Of a stretch of 64,000 bases of DNA, positions 7,651 to 16,246 are shown piece after piece (the first letter of the stretch is position 1; each line of letters opens with the position of its first letter). Under the pieces are notes generated by a model that was not told the origin of the DNA, did no database searches, and saw nothing but the letters and a program-made list of their open reading frames with translations. A program made the translations under genes and the position numbers. This DNA is from Paenibacillus sp. GTDB taxonomy: Bacteria > Bacillota > Bacilli > Paenibacillales > YIM-B00363. The stretch is taken from contig NZ_DASQNA010000022.1 in assembly GCF_035645195.1 (NCBI RefSeq), positions 1 to 64,000 on the forward strand. Direction: 5' to 3'.

Positions 7651-9122
7651 TGTTTGTGAATATCCGAAATAAAATCATTTTGTTGTTAACTGTTTCAGTG
7701 CTATTGATCAGCATTACGATTAATACATCCATTTATTTTTTCTTCTATACCATTACAACCAACGATAAATTAAATTACGTTCGTTTACAGGCTGAAAATA
7801 TTGTTGGTCAATTGAAAGCTGTTACTAATGATGCGAAAATATTTTATATTTTAAATTCGCAATTACCGTTGAATGGAATGATTCGTGTTGTGAATGATGA
7901 TTCACATCCCGTTATGACCATTACAAAAGAAACGGAATTTACAGAGTTTAAACCAATATTTAAACACTCGCAAACAGTTGAATTAATATCAGTGAACAAA
8001 GTTAAGTATGCCGTTGCGAGTTTTCCAATCATATGGCACGACGGAAATATTATGATGTTAGAAGTTACAGCAAGTTTAGCATCATCATACGATAGTTTAA
8101 AAATTTTGAAGCTTGTGTTAATTGCCGCTTCACTTATTGTTCTGATTCCTTCATTTTTAGCCGGAAGAATGATAAGCAATATCATTTTAAAACCAATTAA
8201 ATCAATGATTGAAACGATGGAGGAAATTCAGCGAAAGAGCATATTTAAAAAGCTTGAGTTAAAAACACAATCAAAAGATGAATTATACAAATTGGGAAGT
8301 ACGTTTAATAAGATGATGGATATCTTAGCAAAAAACTTTGAAAAACAACAGCAATTCGTGTCTGATGCTTCTCATGAATTAAAAACACCGTTAACTGTTA
8401 TTGAAAGCAACGCAAGCATGCTGAAACGATGGGGGATGAAAGATCAGGCTCTATTGGAGGAATCTATAGATGCAATCTATTCAGAAGCCGTCAGAATGCA
8501 AGAAATGACAAAGCAAATGCTTATGCTTGCAAATCATGATGCAGAATGGAATTTAGATATAAAAAAGGTGGACTTTATTTCGCTCAGTAAAGAGACAAGT
8601 AAACTGATTAAAAATGCTTATGGCCAAGAGATTTCTGTAAACACTATACATGACAAAGTTATCGCAAGTGCAGATAAGCAAAAAATGAAGCAACTATTGT
8701 TTATCTTGCTTGATAATGCAATAAAATACAGCACATCACCTATTGAGCTAAATGTTGGATATGAGAAAGGGAACGTTTTTTTCACTGTTAAGGATTATGG
8801 GATTGGCATACCGCAAGAAGATATCGCACATATTTTTGATCGCTTTTATCGGGTCGATAAAGCGAGAAATCGGGAAACTGGGGGAACTGGACTTGGTTTA
8901 TCCATTGCAAAACAGATTGTGGATTCTCATGGAGGAAACATAAATGTCGTTAGTAAAGAGGGAGAAGGAACAAGTTTTACTGTAACTTTAAAAATAGATG
9001 CTTTTTCGGGGGAGAATTTACATGTAACACAATTGAAAGAATATTTGACTGAAAATTCAGAAAAAATTTCAGGTGAAAAGATTGTCTCTTTATCAAATAT
9101 TCGAGCAGGATCTAAATTGTGA
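7650..9122 (+). CDS. Membrane sensor histidine kinase
   Basis: The 490-residue kinase has an N-terminal membrane segment (about 10-32), an extracytoplasmic sensor of about 120 residues, a second membrane segment (LKILKLVLIAASLIVLIPSF), a HAMP linker, and the H-box SDASHELKTPLT with His242 as likely phosphorylation site. The ATPase domain has an N-box (LLDNAIKYS) and G-boxes (DYGIGIP, GGTGLGL). A tail of about 45 residues after the ATPase domain is unassigned. It partners the overlapping OmpR-type regulator; its signal is unknown. Confidence 0.92.
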   Translation: MFVNIRNKIILLLTVSVLLISITINTSIYFFFYTITTNDKLNYVRLQAENIVGQLKAVTNDAKIFYILNSQLPLNGMIRVVNDDSHPVMTITKETEFTEFKPIFKHSQTVELISVNKVKYAVASFPIIWHDGNIMMLEVTASLASSYDSLKILKLVLIAASLIVLIPSFLAGRMISNIILKPIKSMIETMEEIQRKSIFKKLELKTQSKDELYKLGSTFNKMMDILAKNFEKQQQFVSDASHELKTPLTVIESNASMLKRWGMKDQALLEESIDAIYSEAVRMQEMTKQMLMLANHDAEWNLDIKKVDFISLSKETSKLIKNAYGQEISVNTIHDKVIASADKQKMKQLLFILLDNAIKYSTSPIELNVGYEKGNVFFTVKDYGIGIPQEDIAHIFDRFYRVDKARNRETGGTGLGLSIAKQIVDSHGGNINVVSKEGEGTSFTVTLKIDAFSGENLHVTQLKEYLTENSEKISGEKIVSLSNIRAGSKL

Positions 9123-9161
9123 GAAGAGCCCCAGAAGTCATAGGGCTCTTCTTTTTTTTTT
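9123..9161 (+). terminator. Rho-independent terminator after the two-component operon
   Basis: A perfect 9-bp stem GAAGAGCCC / GGGCTCTTC (9123-9131 and 9143-9151) is followed by ten T residues, directly after the kinase stop. Confidence 0.9.
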
Positions 9162-9166
9162 GATTT

Positions 9167-9214
9167 CTAACAAAACTCTAATCAATTTCTAATCATTCTA
9201 TAAGTTCCTTCTAA
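9167..9214 (+). promoter_or_regulatory. Phased direct repeats, candidate OmpR-type regulator site
   Basis: CTAA occurs at 9167, 9178, 9189 and 9211, mostly within TTTCTAAT or ACTCTAAT, i.e. spaced by 11 or 22 bp. Direct repeats about one helical turn apart are how OmpR/PhoB regulators bind. The block lies between the two-component genes and the hydrolase gene, so it may link them. Confidence 0.5.
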
Positions 9215-9259
9215 TTTTAAAAACTTAAAATGAGATTAAGGTTATAAAAAGGAGGGGAA

Positions 9260-9277
9260 ATGAACAATTTCATATAA
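9260..9277 (+). other. Five-codon open frame with strong ribosome site
   Basis: AAAAAGGAGGGGAA precedes ATG 9260, which opens MNNFI followed by TAA. It may be a leader peptide of the hydrolase gene or the leftover start of a lost gene. No attenuator hairpin is obvious around it. Confidence 0.3.
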
Positions 9278-9363
9278 CCATTGGACAAGGGGTAGCGAAT
9301 ATGGCTATAACACTTTTTCTGACCCGACTATTAAAATGCATTTGAAAAAAAGGAGGATTTAAT

Positions 9364-10422
9364 ATGAGAAAAATTAAGGCTTTTGCGATTGTTTCCATGT
9401 TGTTTGCATTTTTACTAGCTGGCTTTAATGCGGGACTGACTGGTGGAAGTGCAGAGGCTTCAGGTAAAAAAGCAGGTAAAAAAGAAAATGATAAAGTTAC
9501 TATGGAAACCATTACGTTTAAAAATGGTGTATGGGATATGGCGGGGAATGTGTTTTATCCAGAAAATTTTGATAAAAAACAAAAGTACCCAGCAATCGTG
9601 TTCACGCACCCGGCTGGTGGAGTTAAGGAGCAAACAGCAGGACTTTACGCACAACGTATGGCGGAAAAAGGCTTCGTTACTTTAGCTTTTGATGCGAGTC
9701 ACCAAGGTGCAAGCGAAGGCGAGCCGCGTTTTTTGGAAAACCCAACAGAACGTGTGGGCGATATTTTTGCGGCAGTTGATTATTTAACGACACTACCATA
9801 TGTGGATCAGGAGAGAATTGGCGCAGTTGGAATTTGTGCCGGTGGAGGATACACAATTGCCGCAAGTGCACTTGACCACCGAATTAAAGCGGTCGCTGGG
9901 GTAAGTACTTACGATTATGGAGCAGCTTTTCGGGATGGTTTTCCGAATGAGGGATCCGGAAATCCGGAAGACCAACTTGCTGCTTTGAAATCTGCAAGTG
10001 ATGCTCGTACAACAATTGCGAACGGCGGTGAACCAGAATATCTTCCTTATGTGCCAAATTCTGAAGATGAACTTACGGAAGATTCGCCAACAACTGCAAT
10101 AGAGGCGTATGAATACTACCGTACAGACCGCGGTTCCCACCCAAATTCACAGAATAAAATGTTGGCAACAAGTACTTTATATATGATGAACTTTGATCCG
10201 TTCGCAAATATAGATAAATGGCTGACACAACCGTTAATGCTGATTTCTGGCGATATTTCGGAATCACGTTATTATTCGGAACGTGCGTATGAAAAAGCAG
10301 TTACGAGTGATAAAGAATTGGTGCTTGTTGAGGGAGCAACTCATGTAGACATGTATGATGTGCCTCAATATGTAAACCAAGCTGTTACTAAGTTGACGAC
10401 TTTCTTTAGTGAAAAAATGTAA
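9364..10422 (+). CDS. Secreted alpha/beta hydrolase, dienelactone-hydrolase-like
   Basis: A signal peptide (MRKIKAFAIVSMLFAFLLAG, likely cut after the SAEA region) precedes an alpha/beta-hydrolase fold. HPAGGVKEQ forms the oxyanion region and the elbow is GICAGGGYT, with Cys in the nucleophile position as in dienelactone hydrolases. The acid is probably in LISGDISESRYY and the His in EGATHVDMYD. AAAGGAGG precedes ATG 9364. It follows the two-component genes and a block of phased repeats, so it may be their target. Close relatives are annotated only as hydrolases or peptidase-like; the substrate is not evident. Confidence 0.8.
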   Translation: MRKIKAFAIVSMLFAFLLAGFNAGLTGGSAEASGKKAGKKENDKVTMETITFKNGVWDMAGNVFYPENFDKKQKYPAIVFTHPAGGVKEQTAGLYAQRMAEKGFVTLAFDASHQGASEGEPRFLENPTERVGDIFAAVDYLTTLPYVDQERIGAVGICAGGGYTIAASALDHRIKAVAGVSTYDYGAAFRDGFPNEGSGNPEDQLAALKSASDARTTIANGGEPEYLPYVPNSEDELTEDSPTTAIEAYEYYRTDRGSHPNSQNKMLATSTLYMMNFDPFANIDKWLTQPLMLISGDISESRYYSERAYEKAVTSDKELVLVEGATHVDMYDVPQYVNQAVTKLTTFFSEKM

Positions 10423-10428
10423 ATGAAA

Positions 10429-10454
10429 AAAGAAGTCGTCGCACCGACTTCTTT
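10429..10454 (+). terminator. Hairpin terminator after hydrolase gene
   Basis: AAAGAAGTCG (10429-10438) pairs with CGACTTCTTT (10445-10454) across a 6-base loop, a few bases after the stop. Confidence 0.7.
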
Positions 10455-10466
10455 CAGACGGTAGAC

Positions 10467-10509
10467 AAAAAGGTATTCAATTCATTGATTTTGAATTGAA
10501 TACCTTTTT
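10467..10509. terminator. Second, bidirectional terminator hairpin
   Basis: A perfect 18-bp inverted repeat (10467-10484 with 10492-10509; arms begin AAAAAGGTATTC) has a 7-base loop and A/T-run ends on both sides, so it could stop transcription from either direction. Confidence 0.75.
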
Positions 10510-10518
10510 CGCAAGCAG

Positions 10519-10568
10519 GGTGGAGTCCCGGCGAAACTATCTAAGGCGCTGGCGCTGATTAAAATTTA
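10519..10568 (+). pseudogene. Tiny SDR C-terminal remnant
   Basis: GGVPAKLSKALALIKI plus stop matches the DPAKLAKALLII segment of the SDR at 1217. It is only 16 codons, but its place directly before a copy of the SDR's MerR-operated promoter shows that this stretch was copied from, or split off, an SDR locus. Confidence 0.5.
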
Positions 10569-10625
10569 AATATCAACGGAAAGACTTGCCGAGGCAACTT
10601 GGTATTCAAAAAATAAAAAAAACAC

Positions 10626-10656
10626 TTGATATAGAGTGAACTCTAAGGATTAATCT
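10626..10656 (+). promoter_or_regulatory. MerR-type operator-promoter upstream of P460 gene
   Basis: TTGATA (10626-10631) and TAATCT (10651-10656) flank a 19-bp spacer containing TAGAGT-GA-ACTCTAAGG. This is the third copy of the operator seen at 616 and 1102. The leader CACCATTTAAATACATGAAG matches that of the SDR gene at the same distance. Confidence 0.85.
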
Positions 10657-10741
10657 ATTCCTGCACCATTTAAATACATGAAGGGAATAACCATTACAAA
10701 TTCCTAACAACTATTATCTTAACTTGGGGAAAGGAAATAAT

Positions 10742-11521
10742 ATGAAAAAACAAATAATTTCGGCACTCCTATTGCTGCTATCCCTCACGCTTGCCGCTTG
10801 CAACAGCAACTATGACACAAATGACATGTCCCAACAGGAGCCATCTGGTAACACTCCCCAACAGGATGCGTCTGCTGACACTTCCCAACAGGATGCATCT
10901 GGTGACACTTCCCAACAAGAGCCATCGGAGCCATCTGGGTATGACCGCGAACTTGTCAAATTCCCTGAGAACTACGATAAGGGCGTGAACTACGCGACTG
11001 TGACTCGAGGAAATATCAGGGAGGAGGCTTACACGAGCCGGGAAGCGATCGAAGCGGTGCAGAACGGCCAGCCGATCCCGAGCGGTACCGTAATTGTTCT
11101 TGAGATTTATGAGGATGAAGAACTTTTTGACATCTTCGTGATGGAAAAGCGCACTGGCTGGGGCGACCAGAAACCCCCCGAGGACCCGCGTAACGGGGAT
11201 TGGCTATTCCAGGAATTCAATGCTGACAAGTCGTTGGGATACGACGTCATCGGTCGCTGCTTTTCCTGCCACGCGAATCAGGAACGGGATGACCACGTGT
11301 ACACGTTAGATGAGATGAAGAGTTATGAACTTGAGGATGTTACAGGATCGAAGGACAGTAGTACAGAATCTAGGTTCGCAGGTATCCCTACGGAGGACTG
11401 GGAGGTAAACGTGATATCTCCTCATAATGAAAAAAGTAGATTAATAGGCAATGAGGGTAAAGCAGGAATAATCGCGAACGTTCTTTTGACGATGTATTTA
11501 CAACAAAATATAAACCAATAG
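10742..11521 (+). CDS. Cytochrome P460-family lipoprotein
   Basis: The protein has a lipoprotein signal (MKKQIISALLLLLSLTLAAC, lipobox LAAC), then a tether with repeated TSQQDASGD/SQQEPS units, then a P460-like domain: FPENYDKGVNYATVTRG, TSREAIEAVQNGQPIPSGTV, GWGDQKPP, NGDWLFQEFNAD and the haem c motif CFSCH (Cys173, Cys176, His177). P460 proteins bind a c-type haem and, in known members, oxidise hydroxylamine or bind NO. The last 60 or so residues are not P460-like. ATG 10742 is chosen over 10724 because the signal peptide begins there. The following DUF4405 and ResB/CcsA/ResA genes would supply haem attachment. A frameshifted paralogue lies at 32707. Confidence 0.85.
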   Translation: MKKQIISALLLLLSLTLAACNSNYDTNDMSQQEPSGNTPQQDASADTSQQDASGDTSQQEPSEPSGYDRELVKFPENYDKGVNYATVTRGNIREEAYTSREAIEAVQNGQPIPSGTVIVLEIYEDEELFDIFVMEKRTGWGDQKPPEDPRNGDWLFQEFNADKSLGYDVIGRCFSCHANQERDDHVYTLDEMKSYELEDVTGSKDSSTESRFAGIPTEDWEVNVISPHNEKSRLIGNEGKAGIIANVLLTMYLQQNINQ

Positions 11522-11574
11522 ATGTGTTGCCATGTAAGGATATTTTGCATTCCGAACAGAAAGAGGACTATGCT

Positions 11575-12261
11575 TTGAATCGAAAGATGTTATTCAAGCT
11601 GGTAATAGACGTTGTGATGACTGTTCTTATGTTAATCGCAATGGCTTACCAAATTACGGAGAATAGAATCCATGAATTCGTCGGTGTTTCGGTCTTTGTA
11701 TTATTTATCGCCCATAATTTTCTAAATCGATACTGGTATCGTGCGATACTAAAGGGAAAGCTCAATCCAAGGCGTATTCTGCAAATCGGACTCAATTTGC
11801 TTTTTCTGCTGGCAATGGCTGTGATGATCATATGTGGAATACTCATATCCAGCGATGTATTTCCCTTTCTTGCGGTAGATAATGACATGATTTTCAGGCA
11901 AATCCATGTTCAGACTGCCTATTGGGGGTTTATCATCATGGCGATACACATCGGCTTTTCTTGGGGAATCATTATCCATTCAATAAGAAGGATGACGGGA
12001 ATCACAGGCACTAACCGTTTTCGCACCATTGCGTTGCGTATTTTGTCGGTGTTCATTGTGATCTATGGGGTACGCTCTTCCATCGAGAGAGAGATGGGGG
12101 CCAAGCTGATGGTTTATGACCCATTTTATTGGTTCGATGATGATACCATGATCCGCTTTTTAATTGACCACTTATCGATCATGGGCATCTATATTTGCGG
12201 GACACATTATGCTTTGAAATTTTTTCAGAAGCAGGAACAAAGAGCAGTTCAACTAAATTGA
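11575..12261 (+). CDS. DUF4405 cytochrome-b-like membrane protein
   Basis: This protein has about six membrane helices with histidines in pairs typical of DUF4405/cytochrome b561-like subunits: HEFVG, AHNFLNRYWY, RQIHVQTAYWG, MAIHIGFSWG, plus DHLSIMG and CGTHYALKFF. It probably carries b haem and passes electrons between the quinone pool and an external c-type protein such as the P460 lipoprotein. The frame is open from GTG 11524, but TTG 11575 has AAAGAGGA 9 bases upstream and starts close to the first helix. It follows the P460 gene with no terminator between, so one operon is likely. Confidence 0.75.
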   Translation: MNRKMLFKLVIDVVMTVLMLIAMAYQITENRIHEFVGVSVFVLFIAHNFLNRYWYRAILKGKLNPRRILQIGLNLLFLLAMAVMIICGILISSDVFPFLAVDNDMIFRQIHVQTAYWGFIIMAIHIGFSWGIIIHSIRRMTGITGTNRFRTIALRILSVFIVIYGVRSSIEREMGAKLMVYDPFYWFDDDTMIRFLIDHLSIMGIYICGTHYALKFFQKQEQRAVQLN

Positions 12262-12436
12262 TACCCGATGCAGCTGTTGGGGCGGTTGAGCTTTCATTTT
12301 TCAAGCCGCCCAAGTCTTTCCTTTTTCAATATACCCCGATCTCGGGATTTTCATTCGCCGGAAGCTTGCCTTTTCACAGGGCAACTTATACAACTACAGG
12401 TGACTATCAAGTCCTTTTATATAGGGGTTTTTCATA
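12262..12436. other. Gap between DUF4405 and resB-like genes
   Basis: This 175-base gap holds no recognisable gene, clear terminator or strong promoter. The last bases (TATAGGGG) offer a weak ribosome site for the next gene. Confidence 0.3.
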
Positions 12437-14065
12437 ATGGAACATGTAAATGAACGTGTAATTTGCGAATGCGGACATGCGAACCCGCACGGAACCATTC
12501 TTTGCGGATCATGCGGGAAACAAGTCGGTGAAGCACTTCCGGAAAGATCATTCGATATGCGTTATGAAGGAAGTGCAAGACGTTCACAAACGTATAAAAA
12601 AACGCCTCCGGATATGATTTGGAATTTTTTCTCGTCCGTAAAAGTGGGGATCTGGATTATTGCTCTTATTGTAATCGCGTCTGCGATGGGAACCATTTTT
12701 CCTCAGCAGATGTATATTCCCCAAAATGTTGCGCCGGAAGATTTTTATCAAGATCAATACGGCTTTCTGGGCCAAATATACTATCAATTGGGTTTTAACA
12801 ATCTATATGGTTCATGGTGGTATTTCCTGCTGTTGGCCGCTCTGGGAATATCGCTTGTGATCGCAAGTTTGGATCGAGTGGTTCCTCTATATCGCGCTTT
12901 GAAAAATCAAGGCGTTACGCGGCATGAAAGCTTCATGCGAAGACAACGTCTTTTCAGTGAAACAAGAGTGAAAGAAAATACAGATGAACAGCTGGATGTT
13001 CTCATAACCAAATTAAAGAATAAACGATATCGTATTCTGGAAGAAAACGGAAATTATTTGGCCGAGAAAAATCGATTTTCAAGATGGGGACCGTATGTAA
13101 ATCATACGGGCCTTATTATCTTCCTTATCGGAGGAATGCTCCGATTTATACCGGGGATGTATGTAGACGAAATGCTTTGGATTCGTGACGGTGAAACAAG
13201 CGTTATTCCGGGAACGAATGGAAAGTATTATTTAAGCAGCGACAAGTTTATTTTGGAAACTTATCAAATCGAGCAAGAGGATGAAGTATTTGCGAATGCC
13301 CTGTCACGAGTTGGAGACGGAAATATCGTTAAAAATTTTCAAACGAATGTAACCTTGTATGAACGTAACGGCGAGATCCTACCTGGAATCACACCCGAGC
13401 TCGTAAAGGTAAAGGATTACCAAATCAAAGTGAATCAACCTTTGAAACATAATTCGTTTGCTCTTTACCAAACTTCCTATAGATTAAATGAACTCAATAA
13501 GATGACCTTTCGTCTAGAGGATAAAGAGACGGAAACAAGCTTTGGCCAGATTACGATCGATTTATTAAATCCGGAAAAAAATTATGATCTGGGCAATGAA
13601 TATAAAGTTGAGATTTTAGAATATTACCCCGACTTTTATTTTGATCGTGCAGGCCGGCCTGCAACAAGGTCACAGGTTCCCGACAATCCGGCATTTTTCT
13701 TTAACATGATCTCTCCAGAAAACCCGGATGGCGAAACAAGCTTTGTTGCCATACGAAATACATTTGAACCAAACGGAGATAATCAATTCCAAATGAAATT
13801 TGAAAATGTTGAAACGAAAAATGTATCGGCCCTTACCGTTCGTAAGGACAATACGTTATGGTTTCTTGGGTTGGGAGGAGCTATTTTCATGATTGGAGTT
13901 ATACAAGGGATGTACTGGAACCATAGGAGAATATGGATTAGGAGAAGCGGCGACGCAATCTTAATTGCAGGGCATACAAATAAAAATTGGTATGGGATCG
14001 GAAATGAAATAAACCATATTTTAAAAGAAACCGGCTTTCAAGAATTAACTGATCAAACAGGATAA
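12437..14065 (+). CDS. resB: ResB-like cytochrome c biogenesis protein with zinc ribbon
   Basis: The product resembles ResB/Ccs1, which with ResC/CcsA moves haem across the membrane and joins it to CXXCH proteins. An N-terminal zinc-ribbon (CECGHANPHG...CGSCG, residues 10-26) is followed by the family start FFSSVKVGIWIIALIVIAS, a second helix (YFLLLAALGISLVIASLDRV), a third (GPYVNHTGLIIFLIGGMLRF), a large external domain and a last helix (LWFLGLGGAIFMIGVIQG). 542 residues is normal for the family. The zinc ribbon is an addition seen in some Firmicute members. It is the first gene of a resB-ccsA-resA set behind a P460 gene, suggesting service to that cytochrome. Confidence 0.85.
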   Translation: MEHVNERVICECGHANPHGTILCGSCGKQVGEALPERSFDMRYEGSARRSQTYKKTPPDMIWNFFSSVKVGIWIIALIVIASAMGTIFPQQMYIPQNVAPEDFYQDQYGFLGQIYYQLGFNNLYGSWWYFLLLAALGISLVIASLDRVVPLYRALKNQGVTRHESFMRRQRLFSETRVKENTDEQLDVLITKLKNKRYRILEENGNYLAEKNRFSRWGPYVNHTGLIIFLIGGMLRFIPGMYVDEMLWIRDGETSVIPGTNGKYYLSSDKFILETYQIEQEDEVFANALSRVGDGNIVKNFQTNVTLYERNGEILPGITPELVKVKDYQIKVNQPLKHNSFALYQTSYRLNELNKMTFRLEDKETETSFGQITIDLLNPEKNYDLGNEYKVEILEYYPDFYFDRAGRPATRSQVPDNPAFFFNMISPENPDGETSFVAIRNTFEPNGDNQFQMKFENVETKNVSALTVRKDNTLWFLGLGGAIFMIGVIQGMYWNHRRIWIRRSGDAILIAGHTNKNWYGIGNEINHILKETGFQELTDQTG

Positions 14066-14093
14066 GCGAAAATAGATAGGAAAGAGGTAAATA

Positions 14094-15269
14094 ATGATCG
14101 CTATTAGCAGTAACCTGCTTTATGCAGCATTCTTGTTATATTTACTTTCCACCTTTCTGTTTGGTGGAGCGATTCGCGATCGGAGAAAACAATACGATAA
14201 ACCAAGTAAATGGGCTGCAGCCGCAATAAGTGTGACCATTCTAGGCTTTATTGCCCATATGGGATATTTTGTAACAAGATGGATGGCTGCCGGACACGCG
14301 CCGGTGAGCAATATGTTCGAGTTTGTAACCGCATTTTCGATGATGTTCGTGTTGGCATTCATCATCCTTTATTTTTTGTATAAAGTGTCAATCTTGGGTT
14401 CATTCACCTTGCCGATTACGTTATTAATGATTGCCTATGGAAGCTTGTTCCCGACAGATGTTTCTCCATTAATACCGGCACTGCAATCGGATTGGCTTGC
14501 GATCCATGTAACGACAACGGCACTAGGTTCAGCAGTATTAGCCAGCAGCTGTATTGCAGGTATCATTTATTTACTTCGTTCTGTCGACCAGACGAAACCG
14601 TCCATGAAAACCTTCTGGCTTGAAGTAATCATGTATTCCATCGTGGCAACACTTGCTTTTATTATCATTACATTGGTTTTTAGAGGATTGCAATATGAAG
14701 CTGTTTATCAAGGGTTCGATCAAAATGGCCGGGAGACGGAGATCACTTACAACCTTCCTTCACTTATAGGGCCTAATCAAGGCGAGTTGCTTACAGAAGG
14801 TAAAATGGAAGCTTTCGTCGAGGTACCGGCTGTTATCGACGCAGGAAAATTAAATACAGTCATTTGGTCTGTTATCTCGGGTTTTCTTTTATACCTATTC
14901 CTTAGGCTGATTTTAAGGAAAAGAATTTCTGCAGCTCTTCAGCCCTTAACAAAGAATATTAAGCTTGATTTGGTTGATGAAATTGGATATCGATCGGTTG
15001 CGATCGGATTTCCGATATTTACTTTGGGCGCACTCGTTTTTGCGATGATATGGGCTCAAATTGCTTGGACACGTTATTGGGGATGGGACCCTAAGGAAGT
15101 ATGGGCACTAATTACATGGTTATTCTATGCAGCATATTTACATTTACGGCTGGCTAAAGGTTGGCATGGAGAAAGATCGGCATGGCTTGGAGTCATTGGT
15201 TTTGGAATCATTATGTTCAACCTGGTTTTTGTAAACCTGATTATCGCGGGATTACATTCTTACGCCTGA
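14094..15269 (+). CDS. ccsA: CcsA/ResC-like haem lyase subunit
   Basis: This polytopic membrane protein has the tryptophan-rich haem-handling motif of the CcsA/CcmC/CcmF superfamily, [18 protein letters not shown], near the C-terminus, and conserved histidines ([28 protein letters not shown]). With ResB it forms the system II cytochrome c synthase that attaches haem on the outer face. AAAGAGG precedes ATG 14094, 28 bases after the ResB stop. Length (391) and motifs are normal. Confidence 0.9.
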   Translation: MIAISSNLLYAAFLLYLLSTFLFGGAIRDRRKQYDKPSKWAAAAISVTILGFIAHMGYFVTRWMAAGHAPVSNMFEFVTAFSMMFVLAFIILYFLYKVSILGSFTLPITLLMIAYGSLFPTDVSPLIPALQSDWLAIHVTTTALGSAVLASSCIAGIIYLLRSVDQTKPSMKTFWLEVIMYSIVATLAFIIITLVFRGLQYEAVYQGFDQNGRETEITYNLPSLIGPNQGELLTEGKMEAFVEVPAVIDAGKLNTVIWSVISGFLLYLFLRLILRKRISAALQPLTKNIKLDLVDEIGYRSVAIGFPIFTLGALVFAMIWAQIAWTRYWGWDPKEVWALITWLFYAAYLHLRLAKGWHGERSAWLGVIGFGIIMFNLVFVNLIIAGLHSYA

Positions 15270-15286
15270 TAAGTAAGGAGGTTCAG

Positions 15287-15814
15287 ATGGGGAACAAAAA
15301 GACCAGATTTCTTTTTCGCTTGGGTCTGCTGCTTATTATGATTTCGGCCATAACTTACGCGTTTTATCAGCAATTCTTTACTGAAAAAGATCGGGTTCAG
15401 GCTGGAGATCAAGCACCTGATTTTGTACTTGAAGATCTGGAAGGAAATCAAGTTCAGCTATCAGACTTAAAGGGAAGAGGAGTTTTTTTGAATTTCTGGG
15501 GGACATGGTGCAAACCATGTGAGCAGGAAATGCCTTATATGGAGAGTCAGTATCATCGCTATAAAAACCTGGGTGTAGAAATATTAGCTGTTAATATTGC
15601 GGAAAGCGACATTGCCATTGAATCTTTCGTTGAAAGACATGGACTTACCTTTCCCGTTCTGAAAGATAAAGACCAGGCAGTGACTGAAGCTTATGATATT
15701 ATCCCAATTCCGACATCATTCTTAATCGATAAGAATGGAAAAGTTCTAAAGGTGATAACCGGCGCTATGACTGAGAAGGATATAGCAAATTACATGGAAT
15801 TAATAAAATCATGA
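15287..15814 (+). CDS. resA: ResA-like thiol-disulfide oxidoreductase
   Basis: A single N-terminal anchor (FLFRLGLLLIMISAITYAFY) is followed by a thioredoxin-fold domain with active site WCKPC (Cys75/Cys78) and the cis-Pro loop IPIPTSFLID. ResA reduces the CXXCH cysteines of apocytochrome c outside the cell before haem attachment. B. subtilis ResA has CEPC; here it is CKPC. TAAGGAGG precedes ATG 15287; an upstream in-frame extension to 15161 overlaps ccsA and is rejected. Confidence 0.9.
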   Translation: MGNKKTRFLFRLGLLLIMISAITYAFYQQFFTEKDRVQAGDQAPDFVLEDLEGNQVQLSDLKGRGVFLNFWGTWCKPCEQEMPYMESQYHRYKNLGVEILAVNIAESDIAIESFVERHGLTFPVLKDKDQAVTEAYDIIPIPTSFLIDKNGKVLKVITGAMTEKDIANYMELIKS

Positions 15815-15982
15815 AAATGATAGTTGTATCTTAGTAGACAGCTAAACTTATTCTTAGCATTCGGTGTTGGATTTTTATCCTTTCTGTGCACGTTTGCCTT
15901 TGTACCCAACTTTCCTTTCATATATTACTGGATTGTCAATCAATGATTTGGAGACAGAACGAGGAGTTTTAATAAGAATTCC

Positions 15983-16218
15983 TTTGGCGGACGGGTTCAA
16001 CGTTGGGGAGGTCCGATGGAGGAGATTCGTCCCGGCGACGTGATCTGTTCCCGCCAGGCGAGAAACACTGGCATGGTGCTTCTCCAACCACAGCGATGAC
16101 TCACATTGCCATTCAAGAACGTCTGGACGGCAAGGCGGTCGATTGGATGGAGAAAGTCAGCGACGACGATCAATACCACGCCCAATCGGACTTAATTCTT
16201 TTTAAAGTTTTACCATAG
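15983..16218 (+). pseudogene. Cupin-domain protein, 5'-truncated and frameshifted
   Basis: One frame gives [19 protein letters not shown]; the next gives [20 protein letters not shown] then [20 protein letters not shown]. Inserting one G in the TGATCTGTTC stretch (16041-16050) would restore [14 protein letters not shown], a usual cupin metal-binding core. The N-terminal half is missing. Similar cupins sit beside carboxymuconolactone decarboxylases; a broken one of these lies at 28572 and an intact cupin at 30225. Confidence 0.75.
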
Positions 16219-16246
16219 AAAAGAAGATTAGGGGTTTTTTTAGACC

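Noticed and set aside
15161-15286. N-terminal extension of ResA
   Set aside because: It overlaps the ccsA coding region; ATG 15287 has a strong ribosome site and the anchor helix follows at once.
15815-15982. Possible riboswitch or RNA gene between resA and the broken cupin
   Set aside because: No conserved aptamer-like core or stable paired structure could be identified; nothing supported.
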